Positions 15,776 through 29,228 of a stretch of DNA of 64,000 nt are shown here, one piece after another (the stretch's first letter is position 1; each line of letters begins with the position of its first letter). Under the pieces are notes generated by a model, which ran no database searches, had not been told where the DNA came from, and worked only from the letters and a program-made list of their open reading frames with translations. Made by a program: the position numbers and the translations under genes. Source of the stretch: Mortierella sp. BCC40632 (Eukaryota > Mortierellomycota > Mortierellomycetes > Mortierellales > Mortierellaceae); contig WAEK01000007.1 of NCBI GenBank assembly GCA_011634665.1, positions 1,816,001-1,880,000 on the forward strand, written 5' to 3'.

Positions 15776-17506
15776 TTACTTGCGGGCTTTCATAGTTGCC
15801 AAGCAAGTTGCACAATACCACTTTCCACTCGGTGGCTCTGACAAGCCCACGCATCCGTAATGGAACCACTCTTTGTCGCACTATAGTAGAGTGTGGCGTT
15901 TTCATTATCCAAAGAAAAAAAAATGAAGAAAAGCGTCATTGTTAGTGAACGGCCAAAAGACGACAGAAAAAATCAGGGCGTCCAGTTCGATAAAGAATTG
16001 AGGTAGAGTTGAGGTGAGGCCATCTTACCGAGTCGTTATCACAGCCAACCATGTCGCCAAAAGAAACTTGTTGACAAAAGCAATAGAGTGGTTCATTGGG
16101 GTCAATATCCATGGATGCAATTGCACTAGCACGCTTTCTGCCGGAAGGACTGCTCCTTGGAGCATTGAATGGTCCCTTTTGACTCTTGCGATCTAAAAAT
16201 GACAGAAAGAATAGAGAGAACAGAATTGGGGGTTAGTTTCTGTGACATCAGTTATGACTATTATCATTGTGTTATGCCTTGCTTTGGTAGAACCAATTTG
16301 TTTACCTCTTGAAGTTGTTGGAACGTCGACGGTGACTGAACGAGTTGAAAAGAAAATAAAAGAAAAAGGAGGTCAGATCTCTGCATCCTCTCCATCGCTA
16401 AGATTCGAACAAAAAAAGAGAGTGTAGGAAAGAAGAAAGTATGCTTACCTTTCTTCACTTCTCCAACATCCTGTAGATCAATGCCGAGACGGACCATCTC
16501 ATCGTCCAACCGAATAATTTGGCGATTGATCTATTTAACACACCCACCCAGACACACAAAGCAATCAAAGGGATCCAATGTGAGTGGTTAAGCATCATGA
16601 TCTTTCTGAGCGAGAGAGCTAGGGACTCACGCACATCTATATCTTGTACAAGAAAAAATGAAAGAAAGATTGCTTACAAGTTCGTAGAGTTTTGCAGCAT
16701 AGTCAATCTTTTGGTCTACTTTTCTGATGGCTGCACAGTACTCTTTCTAGAGATATGAAGGTGGCAGCAATGAAAAAAAAAAAAAAAAATGGTTTGTCAG
16801 AGAGGGCTCAAAATGACTACCAGTGTACCTTTGGGCACGTGAATAACAGAAAGAGAAAGAGATAGAGAGAGATAGAGGATAGAAAGATTGGTGTGCGTAG
16901 ATTAACAGAGAAAAGGAACAGAGGCCTGGCTCACCTCAATGTTTAAACGTGCTGCGACGAGTGCGGGGTCTTCTCCTGCTGGTACATTGGAACGCTTTGC
17001 ACTCTTGATATACTTTTTCCAATGTCCGCGATAGGATTCTCTTAGGTCTGCGTTACAAAGAGGAGAGAGAGAGAAAGGAGACGGAGACAAGAATTATTAA
17101 AGAGTTCCTTTTTGATAATGTGGTCTTTGAAGAAGTCGACCTTTTTTTCTTCTTCTTCTTCTTCTTTTCTCTTTACCAAAATACTCGGTATCTGCTTTTC
17201 TTAGTTCTTGAAGGCCTTGTTGGACTTCTGAGGGTAGGTTCTCGAGACCTATGAAAAGGGATCACTGTCACGTTAGTCAAAGTGGCTGAACCCAGGACTT
17301 TTTTTTTCTTGCTCACTGCGAAGCAGTTTAATTTTGATAGGATTGGGGACACGGGGAAAGAAGGAGGACAAGAAGACACCCACCCACTACACTACACAAA
17401 AGACAGCCCTTCTACATGGAGAGATAACAAGGAGAGAGGAGAACATACTTTCAATGTATTCTTCAAGAAACTCTCCAGCTGTGAGCGGTGGATTATTAGA
17501 CATCAT
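15776..17506 (-). CDS. ING-family PHD-finger chromatin reader (Yng/Pho23-like)
   Basis: Eight short exons join in phase: 17506-17449, 17248-17177, 17047-16935, 16746-16678, 16530-16449, 16335-16306, 16192-16029 and 15880-15776. They encode 230 residues. The N-terminal ING helical region runs from EFLEEYIESLENLPSEVQQ through RLDDEMVRLG. A basic Ser/Pro/Arg linker follows. The C-terminal PHD finger has the complete C4-H-C3 ligand set (YCFC, GCDNDSC, WFHYGC, WYCATC) and the acidic and aromatic residues used to bind histone H3 trimethyl-Lys4. The sixth exon is only 30 nt. The family tethers histone acetyltransferase or deacetylase complexes to active promoters. Which yeast subtype (Yng1, Yng2 or Pho23) it matches cannot be decided from the window. 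Two adjacent ATG codons start the frame; I took the first. It is head-to-head with CLA4. Confidence 0.95.
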
Positions 17507-19168
<1,662 letters not shown>

Positions 19169-19658
19169 ATGACTACGTTCGGAGAAGAATACTCGAACCC
19201 TCTCTCCAGGTACCGGGAACTGACACCCATCCAGTCCTTGCGGGACCAGACGCCAGTAACCTCCTCGGGGATCTTGAAGCATGGTTACATCTCTGTGAAA
19301 GAAGAAGGACTCAAGGCATTCATCTGGTCTAAGCGGTACCTCACTCTGCGTGAGCTCACTTTGGGCTTTCATCGAAATAGAGGTGAGTAAAAAAAAAAAC
19401 CCCCCCCCCTTCCTCTCCTCCTCTCCTTCCTCCTCCTCACCCCAACAGGAGAGATTGAGATGGTTCTTCCTTTTCAGATGGGATGGTCAGTGACCCCATC
19501 CGGGATGACCATTTTATTTTTTTTTTATTTTTTTATTATATTGCAGGATGCTCAGGAATGATGCTGGAAGGCATCAAGGACGATTCTTCAATGCTTGATG
19601 AAACAGGAGAGCTCTGAAAAAAAAAAAAAAAAAAAAGCGGGGATAAGCCGGGGAACAA

Positions 19659-19704
<46 letters not shown>

Positions 19705-22700
19705 ACACTTCTCTTTTGCAAGTGCCACTTCGGACAAAGTGGTGCATCTGTGTGTGTGTGTGTGTTGTGTGTGTGTGTGTATATGTGTATGTGTTATGCG
19801 TGTTTTTAGTTTTTAGTGTATTTGTGAGTGTATGCGTGAATGTATGCATGTTTGCCGCTGGGCCGGATGCATCAATGTGTGTTTTTGTCCACCGAGGCTC
19901 CTCGCGACCATTTTCATGGGTCGTTCGTTTCGGGCCATTTTTTTTTTTTTCTATTGTCGTGCTTTTTACAGAGTGAGCTGGGTGGGCGGGCGTTAGACAA
20001 GGCACCTGAGCGTTTGCGGAACAACAGGGACCAGTTTGACTATTACCCGTCTCGTCAAGCGTCGTGCCGCCGTGCCACGCCCTTGTCACCATCTCTTTTT
20101 CTGCTCACTTTTATTTTTTCCTCCCCTATTTCTGTCTGTCTTGGGAACCAACGACAGTCGGTGCCTGTCTTTTGTCATCAATGGCGTTGCTGACACAAGG
20201 ACCCAGGACTCGACAAAGACAATAACAATAACAATAACAACAACAACAACACCAACAACAACACCACCACCAGCCCAGTGTATTTATTTGTGTTTGTGTA
20301 TGTATGTGGCAAGGTTCGGTTTGACCTGCATCTCGTGGGAGGAAGAGGAGGAGGGAGAGGAGAGGAGAAGAGTCCTGGTATAAGTACGTCGTTGCTTTAC
20401 ATTAATTTGCGCAACATCAGTCTCCGTGATGTGTTTCCGTGTATGCCAAAAAAGTCCAACGGTCGCCTTTTTTATTATTATTATTATTTTTTTTTTTTCA
20501 TTTTTCCTTTAATGGCTCCCCAGGGAAGGAGGCTGCCCTTTGCCTTTGCTGTGGTCACCAGAGGAACCACCGAGGATGTGAAGAGAAAAGTCTTATAGAG
20601 CGAAAGTGTGTGTGTGTGAGAGAGAGAGAGCTCAACTGAGGAATACAAGCTCCCTAGTGCCGTTTCAGCGAAGGAGAATGCTGATGCTTGCTACCCAGGA
20701 ACAGCCAGAGCAATTTCAACTAGCGCCTCTTGAGAGGATTCTTATTGACCCGGCCTATCATCTTCATAATTGTCCGCACTTGGTCATTTCCCTGGTATCC
20801 ATAGTCGACTCCGCAACCAGTCGTCTTGATCTTCCTCAAGGACATCGTCTCCGTCAAGAGAACAGACCTCAAGTCTTACTGTTTCGAGCTGACCACCAAA
20901 GACAGGAGCTACTATCTTTCGTGCAAGAATGACGAAGAGCTGTACTCTTGGATGCATGAGATTTACGAGCGTTCGCCCCTCACGGGTGTCTCCAACCCAA
21001 CCAACTTTGTCCACAAGGTTCATGTCGGCTTTGATGCCAACACTGGCAACTTTACGGTACGGCGACACATTTTCCTCTACCTCTCCTTTATTCTGTTTGT
21101 CCTTGTCATTACCGTTTTACTTGCGGATTTTTTTTTATCAGATACATCATGGTAATCTAACAAGCCAATGTCCTATCAAATTGCGAATCAATTGAACAGG
21201 GATTGCCTGATACCTGGACAAGGCTACTTACGGGATCTGCTATTACAAAGGAAGACTACGCCAATGACCCACAGGCTGTCTTGGATGTCCTGGGATTCTA
21301 CACAGTGCACACACAGCAGAACGAGCAAGAGTATGGTACGGCTTCACTCGTGCCCAACTCTCTACCCATTGGTCCTACCGACTCTGAGGGAGATCGGTGG
21401 GCGAACCTCATGCCTAGACCCCCACCTTCGCCACCTAGCAGCCGCCCTGACCGCCCACAGCGACCAGAACGACCAGATGAGCCTCGTCCTTATATTCCAG
21501 ATCGCTCTCAGAGTGTTGACAATATCCAAGTGACGCAACGCATGTCCAGCCTCGCTCTTTACGATGACAGAGTAGGTCGATTTGTTTTACATTTTACTTT
21601 GTACTTTACCACAGCAATTGGGTTGCAAGTGAGGCTTTAGACTTTTTCATAGTGGTTTCTAACTCGAAACTGCGATTGTATTTCTTTGCACAAAGGGTAA
21701 CCAACACGGTGGAAGCAGACCCCCTGTTACTCCTCGACCACCCAATGCGCTCCGTCCCGACTATGCGCCCCCTTCGCCCACGGTGAGTGCTCATTGTCTT
21801 GTGTGTGTGTGTTTTAAAAGAGAAAAAGAAGACCACCCACTAAACTGAACGGCAATCAATTTCTTCATGTCTCTTTTTTTGCAGTCGCCCCGTGCACCCA
21901 ACCACCCATTGTCCAGTTCCCCTTCCAAGCACAACAATGGTTCTTCGCCATCTTATCCTTCTCACCATCACCAGCAGCCTTCACCCACATCTCCAGGACT
22001 CCGCCAGCCAAATCCCTATGGACCTCCACCTCGTAGCAATACCTCACCAAATGTGAAGACTGCGGCACCAGCATCAGAGCCAAGGCCTCCTGTGCCAGTG
22101 CGACCTGCTGTGGCAGATGCGGCTGCTGCCCTGAACGGAGACTCACAAAAGGCTGTTGTGGAGCGTCGTGTTTCGACCATGACAGAGGCTCAAGTGATGG
22201 AGAAGCTCCGGAGCGTTGTTTCTTCGGGAGACCCAAGCACATTGTACAGCAAGATCAAGAAAGTTGGTCAGGGGTAGGTTCCTTTGTTGCAAACTCTCGT
22301 TTGTATTCCTGTATAATCTACCCGTAGAGACTCTTGAAAGCTGACTCGAATGCTTTTATTTGTTTAATTTTTTTTTTTTTTTTTTTTTTTTTTTCGCCGT
22401 AAACAGTGCCTCGGGATCCGTTTACGTTGCTAAGCATCTTACGACAAACTCCAAGGTCGCTATCAAACAGATGGACCTTGCACTTCAGCCTCGCAAGGAG
22501 TTGGTTGTCAACGAGATCTTGGTCATGAAAGAGTCGACCAACCCCAACATTGTCAATTACTTGGACTCTTTCTTGGTCAAGAGTCAGGAGCTCTGGGTTG
22601 TGATGGAGTACATGGAGGGTGGAGCCTTGACCGATGTGATTGAGAACAACAAGTTGTCCGAGACTCAGATTGCATGCATCTGTTTAGAGACTTGCAAGGG

Positions 22701-23327
22701 TCTTCAGCATCTTCACAGCCAAAACATTATTCATCGTGATATCAAATCCGACAATGTGTTGATGGATGCTCAGGGACATGTCAAGATCACCGACTTTGGA
22801 TTCTGTGCAAAGTTGACGGATCAAAAGAACAAGCGTGCAACCATGGTCGGAACGCCTTATTGGATGGCGCCCGAGGTTGTGAAGCAGAAGGAGTATGGAG
22901 CCAAGGTCGACATCTGGTCCTTGGGTATCATGGCCATTGAGATGATTGAGCAGGAGCCACCATACTTGGATGAGGAGCCATTGAAGGCGTTGTACCTGAT
23001 TGCTACCAACGGCACACCTACGCTCAAGAAGCCCGAGACCTTGAGTCCAGAACTCAAGAACTTTTTGGCTGTGTGTTTGTGTGTTGATGTCAAGAGCCGT
23101 GCTACCTCTTTGGAGTTGCTTGAGGTGAGATTTTATTTTTATTTTTATTTTTTTTTGTTTTTGCGATTCATCAGTGAGTGCATGTATCCAGAGAACTATG
23201 AAGAGCTAACATGGGATGGGTCTTTTTTTCTTCTTCACCCACGACCTTATTCTAGCACGAGTTTATGCACAAGTCAGGACCATTGCACTGCCTCCGACCC
23301 TTGTTTGAATTCAAGAAGAGCGGATAA
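19169..23327 (+). CDS. CLA4: p21-activated kinase, Cla4 type (PH-CRIB-kinase)
   Basis: Seven exons: 19169-19382, 20805-21056, 21200-21571, 21696-21782, 21885-22273, 22407-23124 and 23256-23327, about 701 residues. A PH domain spans about 33-125 ([13 protein letters not shown] through [10 protein letters not shown]). It is followed directly by a CRIB motif for Cdc42/Rac ([17 protein letters not shown]). A Pro/Ser-rich linker leads to a Ser/Thr kinase domain from about 430, with [40 protein letters not shown] and the C-terminal [15 protein letters not shown] plus CRIB marks the Cla4 subfamily, which controls septins, polarity and cytokinesis. One problem: exon 1 ends with one spare base while exon 2 starts at a codon boundary, so the join is off by one (see findings). 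All other junctions agree. Intron 1 is 1.4 kb with (CT)n and (GT)n. Confidence 0.94.
19662..19702. repeat. (CT)n microsatellite in CLA4 intron 1
   Basis: About 40 bp of CT repeat, followed within 100 bp by a GT-rich tract, inside the 1.4-kb first intron. Confidence 0.93.
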
Positions 23328-23398
23328 AGAGGAATAGCCTGTAGAGAGACCAAGCAAAGTGTTGGAAAGCATCAAGTCGACTAGTTTATTTATTTATT

Positions 23399-23431
<33 letters not shown>

Positions 23432-23927
23432 TTTTTTTGCTGACTCAATGCTTGTATAGGAGAGAAGAGAGGAGAGAGGAGAGGGTCGTTTTTTTTTATT
23501 ATTATTAACTGTTTACTATTTTCATCTTATTCTTTGTTGTCTATACACTTTCTCCCTTATCCCCCCCACCCCCTTATCCCCCATCCCTATACACCTCATA
23601 CTACTACCACTATCATCCACTTCATCTAAACACCTCTAACAACTCTTATTAAATCGGAAAAAAGTTACACGTACAACGGATGTAGGTAGAGAGAGAGAGG
23701 GGAGAGGGACTGGTTGGTTCGTACGTGCGCACCAAAAAAAAAAAAAAAAAAAAAAGCTTCTCCAGTTTGACATGTTCAAAACCGATTCTCTTTCTGTCAC
23801 TACGCTTTTGTCAGATTCGCCTCGACCTTGAACTTGACATTGACTCTACATCGTCAGTTCCTGAGGTCTCTTCCTATTTTTATTGGTCATCAGAAAAGAA
23901 GATTTTAGAACACCCCTCATCAAGGCC
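23328..23927. other. Intergenic region between CLA4 and DBR1
   Basis: About 600 bp with poly-T, CCCC-rich and poly-A patches. It should contain the CLA4 3' end and the DBR1 promoter. No gene is seen. Confidence 0.65.
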
Positions 23928-26913
23928 ATGAGAGTGAGTGAGAGTCTCCATCGTACTTTTTTGTAGTGTGTGAGTGTGAGTGAGAGGGAGGAGGAAGGGA
24001 AGGAGAGGTGCTTAGACAAGACGCGATAGAATGGACTCAACCCTCTAAAAGCATCTCTTTCTTTCTTTCTTTTTTATCTCTTTCTCTTTCTTTCTTTCCT
24101 CTCCGAGGATAAATAGATCGCGGTAGAAGGTTGTTGTCACGGAGAGCTGGATGCGATCTATGCAGCCATCAAGGATCGGGAAGAAAAGAATGGATACAAA
24201 GTCGACTTGTTGTTGATATGTGGTGACTTTCAGGTAAAAAAGAGAGCCTTAGAAACGCCTTGTCGTTTTTGAACCCTTCCCCTCTCCCACCACCACCAGT
24301 TATCAGGAAAGTGCGAGAGAGCTGCGCCAGGCCGGTGGTTTATTGGATCAGGATAGACGAGGTGGGATCCTGGGGATCAATCCTCGGTCATGGCAATTAC
24401 ATCAGTTCGGATTCAGTCGATTGATGATACTCTACCTTTAGCCGAACTTGCTTCCGTATTCAGTCATTTGCTCCGCCATGGACTACGATCTGTTCGCTCA
24501 GTATGCCTTCTATTCGTACATGAACAAACAAACAAAAACCTCGCTTCGTTACCGATCACTCTTCTTCAATGTTGTATTTGTCTTTTCTTTAGGCCATGAG
24601 AAATGAGGCGGATCTGGAGACCATGGCCTGCCCAAGGAAGTACCTCCAACTCGGTACTTTTCACAAGTATTACTCGGGCGAACGCAAAGTCCCCGTCCCG
24701 ACCATTTTCATCGGTGGAAATCATGAAGCCAGTAATTACCTTTGGGAGCTGTAAGTCTCTTGGCAGATGGGACGTCATTTCTCTTTTATTTGTTTATTTT
24801 ATTCAATAGCTCAAAAATCAAGATTAATTGACCACTTTCATTTGGGGTTTCCTGTTATTTTTTTTTTTTTCTTCTTTAGCTACCATGGTGGATGGGTTTG
24901 CCCTGACATCTATTTTCTTGGATACGGAGGCGTTATCCGAGTTGGCGATCTGAGGATAGGAGGCATGTCTGGTATCTACAAGGAATCTCACTATGACAAG
25001 GGACACTATGAAATTTCACCTTATAACGATAACCACAAGCGAAGCATTTACCATATCCGCAAGTACGACATCTACAAGATGCTTCAGGTACATGGAATGA
25101 AGCGTGCGCACGCACGCGTGTGTGTGTGTGTGTGTGTGTCTAGCTTCCAGAGCACAAGACACTAGAAATATGACGAGAAAGGGCAAATCAACTAATGTTC
25201 TCTTTACCTAGCATTCTTCAGCTCTTTGACGACTCGAGGAGCTTCTCTAATATTCTTTCTTCTTTCTTTTTTTTTGGTGAACGGATTGATAGGTTGAGGA
25301 ACCGATGGACGTTTTCCTCTCACATGACTGGCCACTTGGTATTGAGCGATACGGCGACACAGCGGGATTGATTCGCATAAAACCATATTTTAGGGCAGAG
25401 GTAAACAAAAAGACCTTTCTCCTTTCATAGCATTCAAAAAAAAAAAAAAATGTGTGACGGAAAAAAAAAAGAAGACACTCACTCACTCTTTTTCGTGCTT
25501 TATGGCCTCGCCCTTTGACAGATCAATTCAAATACCCTCGGAAGCCCTGCCTTTGGGCAAGTACTCCAGAAGGTTCGGCCAAACAACTGGTATTCTGCGC
25601 ATCTCCACGTTCGATTCACTGCCCGTATCGATTGGGGTCCACCTGTCGAGACAACCCAACAATCTTCTGGGAATTCAACCACACCCAATCCATCCACCAG
25701 ATCAGTGAATTCAGGATCAGGGGCAGCTTTGGATCTGTCTCTCCTACCATCCGCTTCTGTAACAACCACAGTGGCAGCGGACCTGATTGTAACCCCAAAG
25801 AACCCGGATGAAATCGAGATTTCGTTTGAAGACGATGAATTGGATGGGGATGACAAAATGGTGGGACAGTCAACTACTCCAGTTGTAGCGAATGAAACAC
25901 CTCAGGGTGTAAAGACACAAGATGTTGCTGATGCTATCCCATCCAAAAATCCTGATGAAATTCAGGTCGACTTTGACGATTTTGACGAAGAGGACGATAA
26001 CAAAGAGAGTCATGACAGGAACAGTACCGAGTCACCTGAAAACACGAGTTCTGAGAACAAGGACAAGGACAAGGCTTCACCGACGAGTTCAGGACTTGCG
26101 GAACTTTCTCTTCAACAAGAGAATTTGGAGACAACCAAGCCAAGACCTCGTTCGACTCATACCAACTTTTTGGCATTGGATAAATGTCTTCCTAAACGTC
26201 GATACCTTGAAATTATTGATTTCCCGGATGCGACTTCACCCCCAGTGTTCCGATATGATGAAGAATGGTTGTCGATTGTGAGGACTCTGGATCCTTATCT
26301 GAGCACGGAGTTTAGCCAGCCTCGTCCATTGGAAGGAGAAGCCCTGAAGCAGTACGTATCAGATCCATTTCTTTTCTTCTTTCTATGGACAGCAAATGGA
26401 ATGAGGATACTAACTGGACCGGTACTTTTTTTTTTTTTTTTTTTTTTTGTCGATTGGTTAGTGCTTTGGAAACCAACCGAGAGTGGGTAAGGACCAACAT
26501 TACGCGCAAGGGTGGGTTAGAGATCCCGAACAACTTTTCAATGACTGTCCCCGCACACGATCCTGTTCGGACCATGAACCACAGGGAAAAGCAAGATTAC
26601 AGTTAAGTGACGAAAATTGGGAGGAGGGTGATGACGGTGGTTGTTAGAATCCATTTTTTTTTATTTTGTTTTTATACTTGGCGTCAAGGGGGGGGGGAGC
26701 AGTTCGGACGAGTAAGGAAAAATGAGAGAAGATCTAACCAAGATGATTTCTTGTATCATTGTGATTTGTGCTCTCTTTTTTTTTTTTTTTTTTTTTTATT
26801 TCTTTTTCTTTTTCTTCTTTGTAGTCATGCCGTTCGTCAATCCTCAGACAGAAGAATTTTGTGCGATGCTCCAGATTCCAAACAAGGTTAATCCACATGG
26901 TCGCCGAGTATAA
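23928..26913 (+). CDS. DBR1: Lariat RNA debranching enzyme
   Basis: Hydrolyses the 2'-5' bond of excised intron lariats in the nucleus. Eight exons join in phase: 23928-23933, 24117-24233, 24593-24750, 24880-25087, 25293-25400, 25522-26351, 26462-26601 and 26825-26913, for 551 residues. The metallophosphoesterase core shows [46 protein letters not shown] and [10 protein letters not shown], with the family cysteine (GCCHG) intact. The first coding exon is only ATGAGA (Met-Arg); it gives the canonical start [11 protein letters not shown]. The middle of the protein carries two copies of an acidic motif built on KNPDEI (about residues 280-350). The C-terminal domain has the conserved end [14 protein letters not shown]. 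The last intron is inferred from that conserved end; without it the frame would stop at 26604. Confidence 0.96.
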
Positions 26914-27368
26914 GGCCCATATCCACATTTTTATATTTTAGGAAAATTTGGCTCCAATAATGGTAATGGGCTTTCTTTTCTTTTCTTTTTTCTTTTTTTC
27001 AGAAAAAAAAAAAAAAAAAAAAAACTGGCAAAGAATGGCACAACTTAGTGGTGTACGAGAGGAGTTTTGGGATATTTGAATTTACTTGAAGAGATTAATG
27101 AAAGGGAAGGAGGGAGGGGGACATGATTGGGTCGAAAGAAAAAAAAAAAAGATCCAACTAATTGGAATGGAAGCAAATCGTCATTGGGATATTCCAAAAG
27201 AGAAAACCCGATTGCTTAAAAAAAAAAAAAAAAAAAAAAATCAACTATTCGACCCACTATCATTACTATTATTATTATCATTACTGTTTTTTTGTCGCCA
27301 CATTATAGAGTGGAGTTGCGGCCCGCACAAGTAAAAAGATCAAAAGTGGGAGAAAAAGAAGAAAACGA
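26914..27368. other. Convergent intergenic region, DBR1 / PPxY gene
   Basis: AT-rich 3' flank of two convergent genes with poly-A and poly-T runs. No gene is seen. Confidence 0.7.
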
Positions 27369-29228
27369 TTAAGCGTGTTGGACTTGGTTAACAATGGCCC
27401 AATAATGACTATTGTAAAAATCGCGTGCGGTAATGATCATCTGGAACTGGGACTTGAGGCTCTTGTCTCGGACTCGTTTCATCAATGCACGCTGTAATGG
27501 TCAATTCCCAAGAAACAAAGAAAAAAAAAAGAAGGGAAAAAAGTATACAAGCATTGGAGTGAGTAGGCTATCCAAATGAACTATAGTTTCACGAGGCTTG
27601 AAAGGAGAGAGAGAGAAGGGGGGGGGGGCAACTTACAGCAGGGTAGAAAAAGGCACCTAGGAGGGTCACAATACAAAAGGCCTTGGTCCAATTGTTTCTC
27701 ATAAACTTGGCCGCAGGAGAAGAGGATTCGACAAGGATCCGGTCATTTTCGGTAGGATAGGTGATGGTGATTGTATGTCGATAATTAACAGACCGGATCG
27801 CGTGTGTGATAGCACTGGTAAGGTCCTTGTAGTCCCATTTGACATGCTAAAAAAAAAAAAAAAAAAAAAAAGGAAATGGCGTGTGTGAGGAGAAAGGGTT
27901 TGTAAGTCCGTCTTTTTTTTTTTTTTTTTCCCTTACTTTTTTTCAAATGAAGCTCCTTGAAAGCATTCTCGTCCTCGGCATGCTCTTCTACCCCCCCTTG
28001 AGTGTTGTTGGCTCCCCAGATTTGGAGGATTGACTGACATAGAGGAGGCCTGCAGGATGGATGTACTGTGTCAAATCAAACTCCATTTTAAAATCTTCCA
28101 CTCGAACACTCCTGAGTTCTCGATCTGATTCTCTGCTCGAACCTGGCTCTTTCACTGCGTGCATCTCCACATGGTGTCCTACAAAAAGTAGAAAATCAAA
28201 ATCAAAAGTCAAGATTAGATACAAGTACATTGGCTCTCTCTCTCTCTCTCTCTCTCCCCAACATCATGAGACATATACACAAACAAGAATGACCTACCAG
28301 TTATGACCACCTTCATACTTGGTCGATCGTTGTGTGCAACAAAAAATCGATAAAGTTGATAAGGGTCCTGAAGAACCTCATCACACGACTCAACACCTGA
28401 TTTCGTCCGCTTAAAATCCGCAATAGAAATGTCCTGTGGATTCATCAAACCAGGACGGGATGGAACACCCGCAAAGATCGGTGGAGGGGGAACCACTGGT
28501 AGAGGATGAAATGTTGCTACCGGTGTCGATGACGACGATCCCTCTGCTTCCACAATGGCGGAGGGTGGAACAACTGTCCATGACGACTCGTGTTCTGAAC
28601 CCTGAGCATGACCCTTTTGCTTAATGTCTTTGGTCATACTGCCATAGTTTCCTGCTGTTCCCTGTTGTGGCGAGAGTGGTGGAAGGGGTCCAACATCGTT
28701 TTGGTTACTTGAGTTCTCTTGATCGATCTTTGAATGTTCAGACTCGGGTATGGAAGCAGAAGGCGGTGCAGACGGTTGGTTGAGTCGAAAATTTATCAAC
28801 GACTGTATCCGTTCCTGTTGGGCCTGCTGATGTTGTTGTTGTTGTCTCATTTGGTCTTGGATATGGATAGGGTACAAGTTGAGATCTGGCATCGTAGGAA
28901 TGTTACACTCTGGTTCGGAGCTCTTGGTAAGTGAGTCGTGGGGCTGAATAAATGTGTACTGAGCCTTTGCATCTGGGATCCGACCCATCTTTAGGGGACG
29001 AGACTCTTCATAATCGCGTTCCTCGTCCATATCAGGGTCGATGGCCAAGTCATTATCGTGGTCGACAGCAAAGTCAGCGCCAGTGAGGCCGCCGACGCTG
29101 GAACTGTCATCAGGAGGCAAGGAGGGAGCAGAGGCTGTGGAGAGCAAGGAGTTTGAGAGGGCCTCTTCATAGGATGGAGGGCCTGGATAGATATCAGAAA
29201 AGGCTGAGGCGTGATGCGACTGAGCCAT
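27369..29228 (-). CDS. Uncharacterised PPxY-motif protein with conserved C-terminal region
   Basis: I do not recognise a named function. Exons are 29228-28298, 28178-27937, 27846-27637 and 27491-27369, about 501 residues. Near the N-terminus PGPPSYEEAL contains a PPxY motif, a ligand for WW domains such as those of Rsp5/Nedd4 ubiquitin ligases. An acidic and Gln-rich disordered region follows to about residue 280. The C-terminal part (DPYQLYRFFVAHNDRPSMKVVITG, then FKELHLKKHVKWDYKDLTSAI) looks like a compact conserved fungal domain. It ends in a short hydrophobic stretch (FCIVTLLGAFFYPA) and a basic tail, so weak or hairpin membrane association is possible. Exon 2 does not read through cleanly: the frame breaks at a run of seven G and returns at a run of seven A before the donor. 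Homopolymer sequence errors are the likely cause; an unspliced or decayed gene is possible. Confidence 0.78.

Noticed and set aside
19555..19616. Frame following an acceptor-like AG in CLA4 intron 1 as a missing PH-domain exon
   Set aside because: The encoded residues do not resemble a PH domain and the frame ends in TGA without a donor.
21143..21152. Possible 10-nt microexon in CLA4 between AG and GT near 21142-21154
   Set aside because: It would break the phase and insert residues between NFT and GLPDTW, which join directly in the conserved CRIB-flanking sequence.
26602..26604. Stop codon TAA as the end of DBR1
   Set aside because: Splicing at A|GTTAAG leads in phase to the conserved Dbr1 C-terminal [14 protein letters not shown], so the TAA is intronic.
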